From the NCBI GenBank assembly GCA_963756975.1, contig CAVWPS010000001.1, positions 1,054,001 to 1,118,000 of the forward strand: a stretch of DNA of 64,000 nucleotides, written 5' to 3'. Positions 46,965 through 57,370 of this stretch are shown one piece after another. The stretch's first letter is position 1; every line of letters begins with the position of its first letter. The notes beneath the pieces are model-generated. The model worked only from the letters and a program-made list of their open reading frames with translations. It searched no databases and was not told where the DNA came from. The translations under genes and the position numbers were made by a program. The DNA is from CAVRQM01 sp963756975. Lineage in GTDB: Bacteria > Pseudomonadota > Alphaproteobacteria > Acetobacterales > Acetobacteraceae.

Positions 46965-47623
46965 GGCTTTGCTCCGGCAGACGCCGCTTGCCCGAGTTTT
47001 CCCTCGGCGCGCGTCTCATGGACCTTCTCGTCGCCCGGCAGCGTGGTCAGCGCCTCCCACGGCGAGAGGAAGTCGAAGTTGCGGAAATCCTGCGTCAGCT
47101 TGACCCGCTCGTAGACGACCTGCTTGCGGTCCTCGTCGTAGCGGACCTCGGTGTAGCCGGTCAGCGGGAAGTCCTTGCGCAGCGGATGACCCTTGAACCC
47201 GTAATCGGTCAGGATGCGGCGCAGATCGGGCTGGCCGGAAAATACCAGGCCGAACAGATCCCACGCCTCCCGCTCCCACCACGTCGCCACCGGCCAGATC
47301 GCGTGGATCGACGGCACCGGCTCGTCCTCGGCGCAGTCGACGATGACGCGCACCCGCTGGTTCAGCGTGACCGACAGCAGGTTGTAGACGACGTCGAAGC
47401 GGGGGTTCCGCTCGGGCCAGTCGACCCCGCAAAGGTCCATCAACTGCTCGAACGCGAAGCGCGGGTCGTCGCGCAAGATCGTGCAAATCTCGAAGATCGA
47501 GTCGGCGCGGGCGTGGGCGACAACTTCGCCCTTCTCCACCGCCGCGTGCCGCACGCCTTGGATGGTGCCGACCGCCTCGGCCAGCACGACAGCGCGGTCG
47601 TATAGCGTGACCGCGTCAACCAC
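46961..47623 (-). CDS. nuoC: NADH-quinone oxidoreductase subunit C
   Basis: 220-residue peripheral-arm subunit. Family signature WYxREAxDxFG appears as WWEREAWDLFGLVF, then RRILTDYGFKGHPLRKDFPL. GTG at 47623 overlaps the nuoB stop by eight bases. The frame upstream of it is nuoB read out of frame. Confidence 0.94.
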   Translation of the reverse strand: MVDAVTLYDRAVVLAEAVGTIQGVRHAAVEKGEVVAHARADSIFEICTILRDDPRFAFEQLMDLCGVDWPERNPRFDVVYNLLSVTLNQRVRVIVDCAEDEPVPSIHAIWPVATWWEREAWDLFGLVFSGQPDLRRILTDYGFKGHPLRKDFPLTGYTEVRYDEDRKQVVYERVKLTQDFRNFDFLSPWEALTTLPGDEKVHETRAEGKLGQAASAGAKP

Positions 47624-48176
47624 GCAGGATGGTCCCGGTGCGACGGATCTTTTTCTGCAACTGCATGATCCCGTACACCAGCGCCTCGGCGGTCGGCGGG
47701 CAGCCCGGGACGTAGATGTCCACCGGCACCACGCGGTCGCAGCCGCGAACCACGCTGTAGGAATAGTGGTAATAGCCGCCGCCATTGGCACAGCTACCCA
47801 TGCTGATGACCCAGCGGGGCTCGGCCATCTGGTCGTAGACCTTGCGCAGCGCCGGGGCCATTTTGTTGGTCAGCGTGCCGGCGACGATCATCACGTCGCT
47901 CTGGCGCGGCGAGGAGCGCGGGATGACACCGAGCCGGTCCAGATCGTAGCGCGGCATGTAGGCGTGGATCATTTCGACCGCGCAGCAGGCCAGCCCGAAC
48001 GTCATCGGCCACAGGCTGCCGGTCCGCGCCCAGTTCACCAGCTTGTCGACGTTGGCGACGACGAAGCCCTTATCGGTGATCTCGCCGGTGATGCCGCGGA
48101 CCACCGCTTCCTGCTCGGGGCCGGGCGGGAGGTGCTGACGGTTCCAGGAAATGTCCTGCTCGGTTGCTTCGCTCAT
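47616..48176 (-). CDS. nuoB: NADH-quinone oxidoreductase subunit B
   Basis: 186-residue subunit carrying the terminal N2 [4Fe-4S] cluster. Tandem Cys pair in FGLACCAVEMIHAYMPRYD, then MGSCANGGGYYHYSYSVVRG and YVPGCPPTAEALVYG supply the other ligands. Donates electrons to quinone. Confidence 0.97.
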   Translation of the reverse strand: MSEATEQDISWNRQHLPPGPEQEAVVRGITGEITDKGFVVANVDKLVNWARTGSLWPMTFGLACCAVEMIHAYMPRYDLDRLGVIPRSSPRQSDVMIVAGTLTNKMAPALRKVYDQMAEPRWVISMGSCANGGGYYHYSYSVVRGCDRVVPVDIYVPGCPPTAEALVYGIMQLQKKIRRTGTILRG

Positions 48177-48215
48177 GTCAGATCCTCCAGCAATCCGTGG
48201 GCGAACACGGCGGGT

Positions 48216-48578
48216 TCACTCCCAATCGAGCGCGCCCTTGTTCCACTCGTAAATGAAGCCGACCGTCAGCACCGCAAGGAAGCCCAGCATCGAGAGGAAG
48301 CCGAACAACCCGATGTGTGCCAGGCTGACCGCCCACGGGAACAGGAAGGCGACTTCGAGGTCGAAGATGATGAACAGGATCGCGACCAGGTAGAACCGGA
48401 CGTCGAACCGGCGGCGCGCGTCGTCGAACGCCTCGAACCCGCATTCGTAGGCCGACACCTTCTCGCCGTACGGGCGCTGCCGGGCGGCGAGCAATGATCC
48501 GCCGACCATGGCGCTGCCGATGACGGCGGCGATGACGATGAAGAAGATGATCGGGAGATAGTTGGCGAGGATCGGCAT
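48216..48578 (-). CDS. nuoA: NADH-quinone oxidoreductase subunit A
   Basis: 120-residue, three-helix subunit, first gene of the 14-gene nuo operon. Family segment VSAYECGFEAFDDARRRFDV with the loop Cys. ATG 48578 has GGAG seven bases upstream; a GTG/ATG further upstream is less likely. The promoter should lie in 48579-48670, next to tRNA-Asp. Confidence 0.95.
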   Translation of the reverse strand: MPILANYLPIIFFIVIAAVIGSAMVGGSLLAARQRPYGEKVSAYECGFEAFDDARRRFDVRFYLVAILFIIFDLEVAFLFPWAVSLAHIGLFGFLSMLGFLAVLTVGFIYEWNKGALDWE

Positions 48579-48670
48579 CGTGGCGCTCCGCATGGCAAGC
48601 CCATATGCCGCGATGCGGCACGGCCCGGCAAGGGGACGCGGCCGATCACAAGCTCGAGGATTTCTGCCGC

Positions 48671-48747
<77 letters not shown>

Positions 48748-48805
48748 AGCGGCAGGCGGCTCGTCTAGAGCGGGGGGTGCGGCCCGTCAAGCGCGCACAG
48801 CCGCA

Positions 48806-49287
48806 TCATGCCCCGACGGCGGCCGCGTCGAGGATCGTGCAGCCGGAAATACGCCACACGCCGTCCGGCTGCCGCTCCATCGAGTACAGCGCCGTGTGCG
48901 GCGTCCCGTCCGGCCCGATCACGTCGACATGCTGCACCGGCGTGCCGTTATGGTCCTCGAGCGCGCCGAACGTCACCGAGCGCGGCCGGTAGACCGGCTG
49001 GTAGCCCTGCTTGACCATCGACATGAAGACGTTCGGGTCGTTGCCGAACATCAGCCGGATCGACGGGGCCGCCTCCTCCATGGCACCCGGGCCGTCGTCG
49101 GCGCGGAAGGCGGCGATCTGCTTCTCGATCACCTGACGGATCGTCGCCCGCTCGGCGTCGGACGGCGCGGGCGCGGCTGTTGCGCCGTTGCAGGCGAATC
49201 GGCCGCGAACGATCGCGGCGCGAGCGCCGGGGTCAGGGCCAACACCATCGTCAGGCCGATCGCCGGCCTCCAAGACGCCACGCGCAT
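48806..49287 (-). pseudogene. Exported DUF4864-like protein, signal peptide out of frame
   Basis: The mature domain (RATIRQVIEKQIAAFRADDG, then SIRLMFGNDPNVFMSMVKQG, GYQPVYRPRSVTFGAL) resembles DUF4864 proteins, whose function is unknown. In its own frame it has no signal peptide. In the frame one base away an ATG at 49287 with GGAGG upstream gives a good signal peptide (IGLTMVLALTPALAPRSFA). The two join if one base is added at about 49180-49205. Either an error or a recent null allele. The intact frame opens at 49405. Confidence 0.6.
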
Positions 49288-49404
49288 GCCCGCCTCCCCG
49301 TGAAAAAAGTGCCGCTAGAGACCTGTTACGTTCGAACCGGCGTGCAAGATGCCTGGCGCAACCGCCGCGCGGCGTGCCCGTTTCAGCGGGTGGAGGATGC
49401 GGCA

Positions 49405-49644
49405 ATGAAATTCGGACTGTTATCGGTAATTCTGTGCGGCGCCTGCGCGATCGGCGTCCCGGCCATGGCCGGCACCATGACGCCGTCGGTTCAGGGCGTC
49501 CCGGCCACGCCCGGGCTCGTCGTCCCGCCGCCCGCCGTCGACCCCGGCATGGTCACGCCGCCCGCGACCCCGCAGGTGGGCACCATGCCCGTGATCCCGC
49601 CGCCCGGCACACCCGGCAGCGCGTCACCCGTGCAACCCAAGTAG
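49405..49644 (+). CDS. Small exported Pro/Thr-rich protein
   Basis: 79 residues. ATG 49405 with GGAGG eight bases upstream. Signal peptide of about 22 residues (LLSVILCGACAIGVPAMAG). The mature part is a low-complexity run of Pro, Val, Thr and Gly. No family recognised. It lies between tRNA-Asp and tRNA-Val on the opposite strand and ends four bases before tRNA-Val. Confidence 0.6.
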   Translation: MKFGLLSVILCGACAIGVPAMAGTMTPSVQGVPATPGLVVPPPAVDPGMVTPPATPQVGTMPVIPPPGTPGSASPVQPK

Positions 49645-49648
49645 AAGC

Positions 49649-49723
49649 TGGTGGGCGGTGACGGGATCGAACCGCCGGCCATCTCGGTGTAAACGAGACG
49701 CTCTACCGCTGAGCTAACCGCCC
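49649..49723 (-). tRNA. tRNA-Val (TAC)
   Basis: 75 bases including an encoded CCA. Acceptor GGGCGGT/ACCGCCC, D-arm AGCTCAGCGGTAGAGC, anticodon arm TCTCG-TTTACAC-CGAGA with anticodon TAC, T-arm GCGGTTCGATCCCGT. Two bases downstream of the hup stop. Confidence 0.95.
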
Positions 49724-49725
49724 AA

Positions 49726-50013
49726 TCATTCCGGTTCCGTGGAACCGACGCTCTCCTTCAGCGACCGTCCCGGCTTGAACCGCACCGTGATCAACTCCGC
49801 AATCGGCATCGGCTCGCCGGTCCGGGGATGCCGCCCGGTCGTGGCCTTGCGGGTGGCGAGGCTGAACGTGCCGAAGCCGGTCAGCCGAACCTCCTCCTTC
49901 GCCTTCAAGCCATCCTCGACCGCGGACAGCACCGCCTCGACGACCTTCAGCGCCTCGCCTCGCGGCAAGCCGGTAGTCTCGGCGACCCTCGCCACCAGAT
50001 CGACTTTGTTCAT
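49726..50013 (-). CDS. hup: HU-family DNA-binding protein
   Basis: 95-residue histone-like protein that bends DNA and compacts the nucleoid. Family signature GFGTFSLATRKATTGRHPRT, preceded by TKVDL-like NKVDLVARVAE at the N-terminus. GGGAGA lies seven bases before the ATG. Downstream of lon, as in many proteobacteria, but with a strong hairpin in between. Confidence 0.95.
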   Translation of the reverse strand: MNKVDLVARVAETTGLPRGEALKVVEAVLSAVEDGLKAKEEVRLTGFGTFSLATRKATTGRHPRTGEPMPIAELITVRFKPGRSLKESVGSTEPE

Positions 50014-50037
50014 GCCAAATCTCCCGTACGCGCGAAC

Positions 50038-50051
50038 AATTCCAGGGAATT
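50038..50051. promoter_or_regulatory. Palindrome in the hup leader
   Basis: AATTCCAGGGAATT has perfect 6-bp arms (AATTCC/GGAATT) around AG. It lies 25 bases upstream of the hup ATG and just after the lon hairpin. Possible operator or part of the hup promoter. No known protein can be named. Confidence 0.35.
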
Positions 50052-50055
50052 TTGG

Positions 50056-50086
50056 CGCGACCGGGGCAACGCCTACCCCGGTCGCG
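50056..50086 (-). terminator. Strong hairpin between lon and hup
   Basis: CGCGACCGGGG (50056-50066) pairs perfectly with CCCCGGTCGCG (50076-50086), an 11-bp GC stem with a 9-base loop, seven bases after the lon stop codon. No T-run on the minus strand; GTTCTTTCT follows on the plus strand. It probably terminates or attenuates lon transcription ahead of hup. Confidence 0.6.
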
Positions 50087-50092
50087 TTCTTT

Positions 50093-52570
<2,478 letters not shown>

Positions 52571-52741
52571 GGGAGACCTCCTCGGGAGACGGTCCGCCAA
52601 GACCGGAGGCTAGCGGCGACGGCCCGCCCACGATGGCACGGACCTCAGGCGCGACGACCCCAACTCATACGGCGATCATCTGGAACGAGATGCAAACATC
52701 GGTAACGCGAAGCCCGGCCGCAAGGCCCGGCAACAGCCGGT

Positions 52742-53989
52742 TCAGGCCGACTGCTGCTCCTTGCCGTACACGAACACGGGTCCGGCACGGTTTTCGGCCA
52801 CCTCGCGGTTCACCACGACCTCCTCGACCCCGTCGAGACCGGGCAGATCGAACATCGTATTGAGCAGGATCTGCTCCATGATCGACCGCAGGCCGCGCGC
52901 ACCCGTCTTGCGGGCGATCGCACGGCGCGCGACCGAGGCCAGCGCGTCCTCGGTGAAGGCGAGCTTCACGCCCTCCATCTCGAACAGGCGGCCATACTGC
53001 TTGACCAGCGCGTTCTTCGGCTTGCTGAGGATCTCGATCAGCGCCGGCTCGTCCAGATCCTCGAGCGTCGCGACGACCGGCAGACGGCCGATGAACTCCG
53101 GGATCAGGCCGAAACGCAGCAAATCCTCCGGTTCGACCTCGCGCAGGATCGCCCCCATCCGGCGCTCGTCCTGCGCGCGAACCTCGGCGCCGTAGCCGAT
53201 GCCCGACCCCTTGCCGCGGGCCGAGATGATCTTGTCGAGGCCCGAGAACGCGCCGCCGCAGATGAACAGGATGTTGGTCGTGTCGACCTGCAGGAACTCC
53301 TGCTGCGGATGCTTGCGCCCGCCCTGCGGCGGCACGGAGGCGACGGTGCCCTCCATGATCTTCAGCAGCGCCTGCTGGACGCCCTCGCCGCTGACGTCGC
53401 GGGTGATCGAGGGGTTGTCGGACTTGCGGCTGATCTTGTCGACCTCGTCGATGTAGACGATGCCGCGCTGCGCCCGTTCGACGTTGTAGTCGGCCGATTG
53501 CAGCAGCTTCAGGATGATGTTCTCGACATCCTCACCGACATAGCCCGCCTCGGTGAGGGTCGTGGCGTCCGCCATCGTGAACGGCACGTCGAGGATGCGG
53601 GCCAAGGTCTGGGCCAGCAACGTCTTGCCGGTGCCGGTCGGGCCGACGAGCAGGATGTTGCTCTTGGCGATCTCGACGTCGTTGTTCTTCGCCCCGTGCG
53701 CCAGCCGCTTGTAATGGTTGTGTACCGCGACCGAGAGCACGCGCTTCGCATGGGCCTGCCCGATGACGTAATCGTCCAGGACCTTGCAGATCTCCTTCGG
53801 CGTCGGCACCCCGTCGCGCGACTTCACGAGGTGCGTCTTGTGCTCCTCGCGGATGATGTCCATGCAAAGCTCGACGCACTCGTCGCAAATGAAGACGGTC
53901 GGCCCCGCGATCAGCTTGCGGACTTCGTGCTGCGACTTGCCGCAGAACGAGCAATACAGAGTGTTCTTCGAATCGCCGGCCTTGGTCAT
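52742..53989 (-). CDS. clpX: ATP-dependent Clp protease ATP-binding subunit ClpX
   Basis: 415-residue AAA+ unfoldase that feeds ClpP. N-terminal zinc-binding Cys4: LYCSFCGKSQ and FICDECVELC. Walker A LLVGPTGTGKTLLAQTLA, Walker B IVYIDEVDKI, ClpP-binding loop near GSGIGYGAEV. Standard order tig-clpP-clpX-lon. A 200-base gap to clpP (53990-54189) shows no gene. Confidence 0.97.
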   Translation of the reverse strand: MTKAGDSKNTLYCSFCGKSQHEVRKLIAGPTVFICDECVELCMDIIREEHKTHLVKSRDGVPTPKEICKVLDDYVIGQAHAKRVLSVAVHNHYKRLAHGAKNNDVEIAKSNILLVGPTGTGKTLLAQTLARILDVPFTMADATTLTEAGYVGEDVENIILKLLQSADYNVERAQRGIVYIDEVDKISRKSDNPSITRDVSGEGVQQALLKIMEGTVASVPPQGGRKHPQQEFLQVDTTNILFICGGAFSGLDKIISARGKGSGIGYGAEVRAQDERRMGAILREVEPEDLLRFGLIPEFIGRLPVVATLEDLDEPALIEILSKPKNALVKQYGRLFEMEGVKLAFTEDALASVARRAIARKTGARGLRSIMEQILLNTMFDLPGLDGVEEVVVNREVAENRAGPVFVYGKEQQSA

Positions 53990-54189
53990 CGGATCTCCTG
54001 GGTGTCCCGGCCTATGAGCGGGACCCGTGTGTCAACCTAGGACCGTGTACCCGCGTCCGACAAGCGAAACGGGTTTGACGGCCCTGGCCGTCTGTCAATA
54101 GCGCCTAACGAACCACGTCGGCCCGCCGAAGTCATCGCACGAGATTGGCATGCCGCCTCCCCCGTGCAACCGACCGCAACCCTGCCCGG

Positions 54190-54831
54190 CTAGACCTTGG
54201 GCGTATCGGAGTCGGGGACCGGGCGGCTCAGGACGACCTCGTCGATCAGCCCGAAATCCAGCGCCTCCTGCGGCGACATGTAGGTGTCGCGCTCCATCTT
54301 CTGCTCGATCTCGTCGAGCGGATGGCCGGTGTGATGGACGTAGATCTCGTTCAGGCGCTGGCGCATCCGCAGGATCTCGCGCGCCTGGATCTCGATGTCG
54401 GTCGCCTGACCCTGCGCGCCGCCCGAAATCTGGTGCACCATGACCCGGCTGTTCGGCAGGCTGTAGCGCTTGCCCTTGGCCCCGCCGGCCAGCAGCAGGC
54501 TGCCCATCGACGCGGCCTGGCCGATGCAGACCGTGCTCACCGGCGAGCGGATGTACTGCATCGTGTCGTAGATCGCGAGGCCGGAGGAGACCACGCCGCC
54601 CGGGCTGTTGATGTAGAACGAGATGTCCTTCGACGGGTTCTCGCTCTCCAGGAACAGCAGCTGCGCGCAGATCAGGGCGCTGATCTGGTCCTCGACCGGA
54701 CCGGTCAGGAAGATGATCCGCTCCTTCAGCAGGCGCGAATAGATGTCGTACGCGCGCTCGCCACGGGCGGACTGCTCGACCACCATCGGCACGAGATTGG
54801 CGGTCAGGGCGACCGGATCGCGATCCCTCAT
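54190..54831 (-). CDS. clpP: ATP-dependent Clp protease proteolytic subunit
   Basis: 213-residue tetradecameric serine protease. Catalytic triad Ser108 (CIGQAASMGSLLL), His133 (SRVMVHQISGG) and Asp182 (MERDTYMSPQEA). No propeptide beyond a short N-terminal segment. Partner of the neighbouring ClpX. Confidence 0.97.
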   Translation of the reverse strand: MRDRDPVALTANLVPMVVEQSARGERAYDIYSRLLKERIIFLTGPVEDQISALICAQLLFLESENPSKDISFYINSPGGVVSSGLAIYDTMQYIRSPVSTVCIGQAASMGSLLLAGGAKGKRYSLPNSRVMVHQISGGAQGQATDIEIQAREILRMRQRLNEIYVHHTGHPLDEIEQKMERDTYMSPQEALDFGLIDEVVLSRPVPDSDTPKV

Positions 54832-54905
54832 CGTCTTTGAAACCTTCCGTGAGCACCGGCCATCGTGGCCGGCAAGAACTTAACTAGGTGTGGCGCGGCG
54901 TCCAA

Positions 54906-56312
54906 TCAGCCCTCGGCCGGGACCAACTCGGCAGTCCCGGCCACCTGCCCGGGTTCGGCGTCGGCGGTCTCGGTCGGCCCGGCGGGGTCGGCCGCGAGCT
55001 CTTCCGGCGTCACCGTCCGTTCGTCGAGCTTGACCAGCCCGAGCACGTAATCGACGACCTTCTCCTCGAAGATCGGGCCGCGCAGCCCCTCGACCGCCTG
55101 CTGGTTCTTGCGGAAGAACTCGATGACCTGCTGCTCCTGGCCGGGATAACGCCCCGCCTCGGCCCGCATCGCGCGCGTCATCTCGTCCGCACCGACGGTC
55201 ACGTTCGCCGCCCGGCCGATCTCGCTCAGCAACAGCCCGAGCCGCACCCGCCGCTCGGCAATCGCGCGGTATTCCGCCTTCAGCGTGTCGTCGTCCTTGC
55301 CCGCGTCCTCGGCGTCGAGCGAGCCGGTCTTCCGGTCCGCCTCGATCCGCTGCCAGATCGCGCCGAACTCGGCGTCCACCATGCTCTCCGGCACCGGGAA
55401 GCTCGCCCGTTCGGCCAGCCGGTCCAGCAGCTCGCGCTTGAGGCGCATCCGGCTGAGCTGGTCGTATTCGCGCTGCACCTGCTTGGTGATCAGCGCCTTG
55501 ACCTCGTCCAGCCCCTCGAACCCGAGCGTCTTGCCGAGCTCGTCGTCGATCGGCGGCACGCTCGCCGTCTTGATCGTCTTGACCGTGATGTCGAACGTCG
55601 CGGGCTTCCCCGCCAGCGCGGGCACGCCGTATTCGGCCGGGAACGTCACGTCGATCGTGCGCGCCTCGCCCACATTCATCCCGATCATGCCCTCGGAGAA
55701 GCCGGGGATGAACCCGCTGCCGCCGATCTCGACATCCATATCGGTGCCGGTGCCGCCGTCGAACGGCACGCCGTCGACCTTGCCCGCGAAATCGACCGTC
55801 AGCACGTCGCCCGTGGCGGCCGGCCGCTCCTCCTCGATCGCGGTCAGCGTGCGCTGCCGCGTCGCGATCTCGGATAGCGCCTTGTCGATCGTCGCCTCGG
55901 ACGGCACCGCGACCAGCTTGGTCAGCTCGATGTCGGACAGCTCGGGCGGGGTGATCTCGGGCAGCAGCTCGACCTCGACCGTGAACGCGAGGTCGGACGC
56001 CGTGTCCGAGCGCGGGTCGATCGTCCCGGTCAGCGCGACCTTCGGCTGGCCGGCCGAGCGCAGGCCGCGATCGGTCAGCACCTGCTGGGTGGCGTCGTTG
56101 ACGCTCTCCTCCAGCACCTCGGCCATCACCGCGCCGCCGAACCGCTGGCGCACGATGTTCGGCGGGATCTTGCCGGGCCGGAAGCCGGGCAGCTTCATGT
56201 CTTTCGCGACCGCGGCGAGCCGCTTGTCCCGCTTCACCGCGATGGTGGCGGCGGGGACGACGACCGCGTAGGCGCGGCGGAGGCCGTCGGAAAGCGTCTC
56301 GGTGACCTGCAT
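54906..56312 (-). CDS. tig: Trigger factor
   Basis: Ribosome-associated chaperone and peptidyl-prolyl isomerase. 468 residues from ATG 56312 (MQVTETLSDGLRRAY). Ribosome-binding signature LPGFRPGKIPPNIVRQRFG, FKBP-type domain around GDVLTVDFAGKVDGVPFDGG, long helical C-terminal arms and an acidic Ala/Glu tail. The frame continues upstream through tRNA-Leu, but that part is tRNA sequence, not protein. Confidence 0.95.
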   Translation of the reverse strand: MQVTETLSDGLRRAYAVVVPAATIAVKRDKRLAAVAKDMKLPGFRPGKIPPNIVRQRFGGAVMAEVLEESVNDATQQVLTDRGLRSAGQPKVALTGTIDPRSDTASDLAFTVEVELLPEITPPELSDIELTKLVAVPSEATIDKALSEIATRQRTLTAIEEERPAATGDVLTVDFAGKVDGVPFDGGTGTDMDVEIGGSGFIPGFSEGMIGMNVGEARTIDVTFPAEYGVPALAGKPATFDITVKTIKTASVPPIDDELGKTLGFEGLDEVKALITKQVQREYDQLSRMRLKRELLDRLAERASFPVPESMVDAEFGAIWQRIEADRKTGSLDAEDAGKDDDTLKAEYRAIAERRVRLGLLLSEIGRAANVTVGADEMTRAMRAEAGRYPGQEQQVIEFFRKNQQAVEGLRGPIFEEKVVDYVLGLVKLDERTVTPEELAADPAGPTETADAEPGQVAGTAELVPAEG

Positions 56313-56367
56313 CGGAGCGGGAAATCCTGAAAGGGGGTTGGGGGGACCGCGCGTGATCCGGCGGGGT

Positions 56368-56453
56368 GTGGTGCGGGCGGAGGGACTTGAACCCCCAAGG
56401 CTTACGCCGCCAGAACCTAAATCTGGTGTGTCTACCAATTCCACCACGCCCGC
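56368..56453 (-). tRNA. tRNA-Leu (TAG)
   Basis: 86 bases including an encoded CCA, class II with a variable arm (GGCGGCGTAAGCCTT). Acceptor GCGGGCG/CGCCCGC, anticodon arm CCAGA-TTTAGGT-TCTGG with anticodon TAG, T-arm GGGTTCAAGTCCC. Immediately upstream of tig. Confidence 0.95.
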
Positions 56454-56510
56454 GCGCCGGCCGTGACGCCCGCACCTAGCGCACGGAACCGGCTACGACA
56501 AGCGGGCGGC

Positions 56511-57359
56511 CTATCTCCGGGCGGCGGCCGCGTCGAGCTTTTCGTCGGGCGTCGCGCCGGTCGAGCGCACCTGGACGACGTTCTGCAGCACGTCGAACCA
56601 GAAGGCGGCCCCGAACAGGGTTGAGAACGCGGTGATGGACCAGCCGATCGCGGCCAGTCCCCAGCCGGCAGAGCCCGCGGGCGCCCTGCCCCAGCCGATC
56701 AGGCTATCGGACTGAAGCTGGTCGATCAGCTCTTTGACGCTGATACCGACATGGGCCATCTGGGCGACCACCGGCCGGTCCCACAATGTCGACACGACAC
56801 GGATGGCGTCCGCATTCAGAATGAAGGCGAGCGCGAGGGCCACGATGAAGCTGATCAACTGGACCCGCCGCTTGTACCAGCCGCCGAGGCGGTCCATGGC
56901 GTCGTCGAACCAGCCCCCGACCTCGTCGGACAGACGCGTGCCGAGCCGGGTCGCGCGCGCGTCCAGCGCCAGCATCGTCTCTCGCAGTTGCGGGTCACGG
57001 ATCGCGGCGATCACGCTCGCGGGCGGGGGAACCGTGTTGCCGGCACGGGCCTCCAGCACATCGAGCAGCGCCGTGGCGAACTGGTGCGGGTCGATATAGG
57101 CCGGCGGATGCTGGAGTTCGCCAATCGTGGTCGCCATCCCGTGGCCGAGCGGGCTGATCAGGGCATGGTTGTATAGCTCGAGCGCCAGGTCGGTGAACTG
57201 CGGATCGTTCAGCAGGCTCTGCACACCGGCCCGCAGCGTCCGGTGCCGCAGCTTCAGCACCGACGAGATCGCTTCGGTCACCGCGCTCGAGATCAAGCTC
57301 ACCAGCAGGAACGTGGCGACGATCCCGAGCGCCACGTCGAGCAGGGTGCTGCCGAACAT
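56511..57359 (-). CDS. Membrane protein of unknown function, paired with haem peroxidase
   Basis: 282 residues from ATG 57359. Predicted helices: about 8-28 (VALGIVATFLLVSLISSAVT), about 162-182 (VQLISFIVALALAFIL) and one near 240-262 (AAIGWSITAFSTLFGAAFWF). Between the first two lies a mostly soluble region of about 130 residues beginning LKLRHRTLRAGVQSLLNDPQ. No family I can name. It follows the peroxidase gene by 11 bases, so the two are co-transcribed, suggesting a membrane anchor or export partner. Confidence 0.75.
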   Translation of the reverse strand: MFGSTLLDVALGIVATFLLVSLISSAVTEAISSVLKLRHRTLRAGVQSLLNDPQFTDLALELYNHALISPLGHGMATTIGELQHPPAYIDPHQFATALLDVLEARAGNTVPPPASVIAAIRDPQLRETMLALDARATRLGTRLSDEVGGWFDDAMDRLGGWYKRRVQLISFIVALALAFILNADAIRVVSTLWDRPVVAQMAHVGISVKELIDQLQSDSLIGWGRAPAGSAGWGLAAIGWSITAFSTLFGAAFWFDVLQNVVQVRSTGATPDEKLDAAAARR

Positions 57360-57370
57360 GCCGCCCGACC

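Noticed and set aside
56313..56475. N-terminal extension of trigger factor beginning MVELVDTPDLG
   Set aside because: This peptide is the translation of tRNA-Leu, a well-known annotation artefact.
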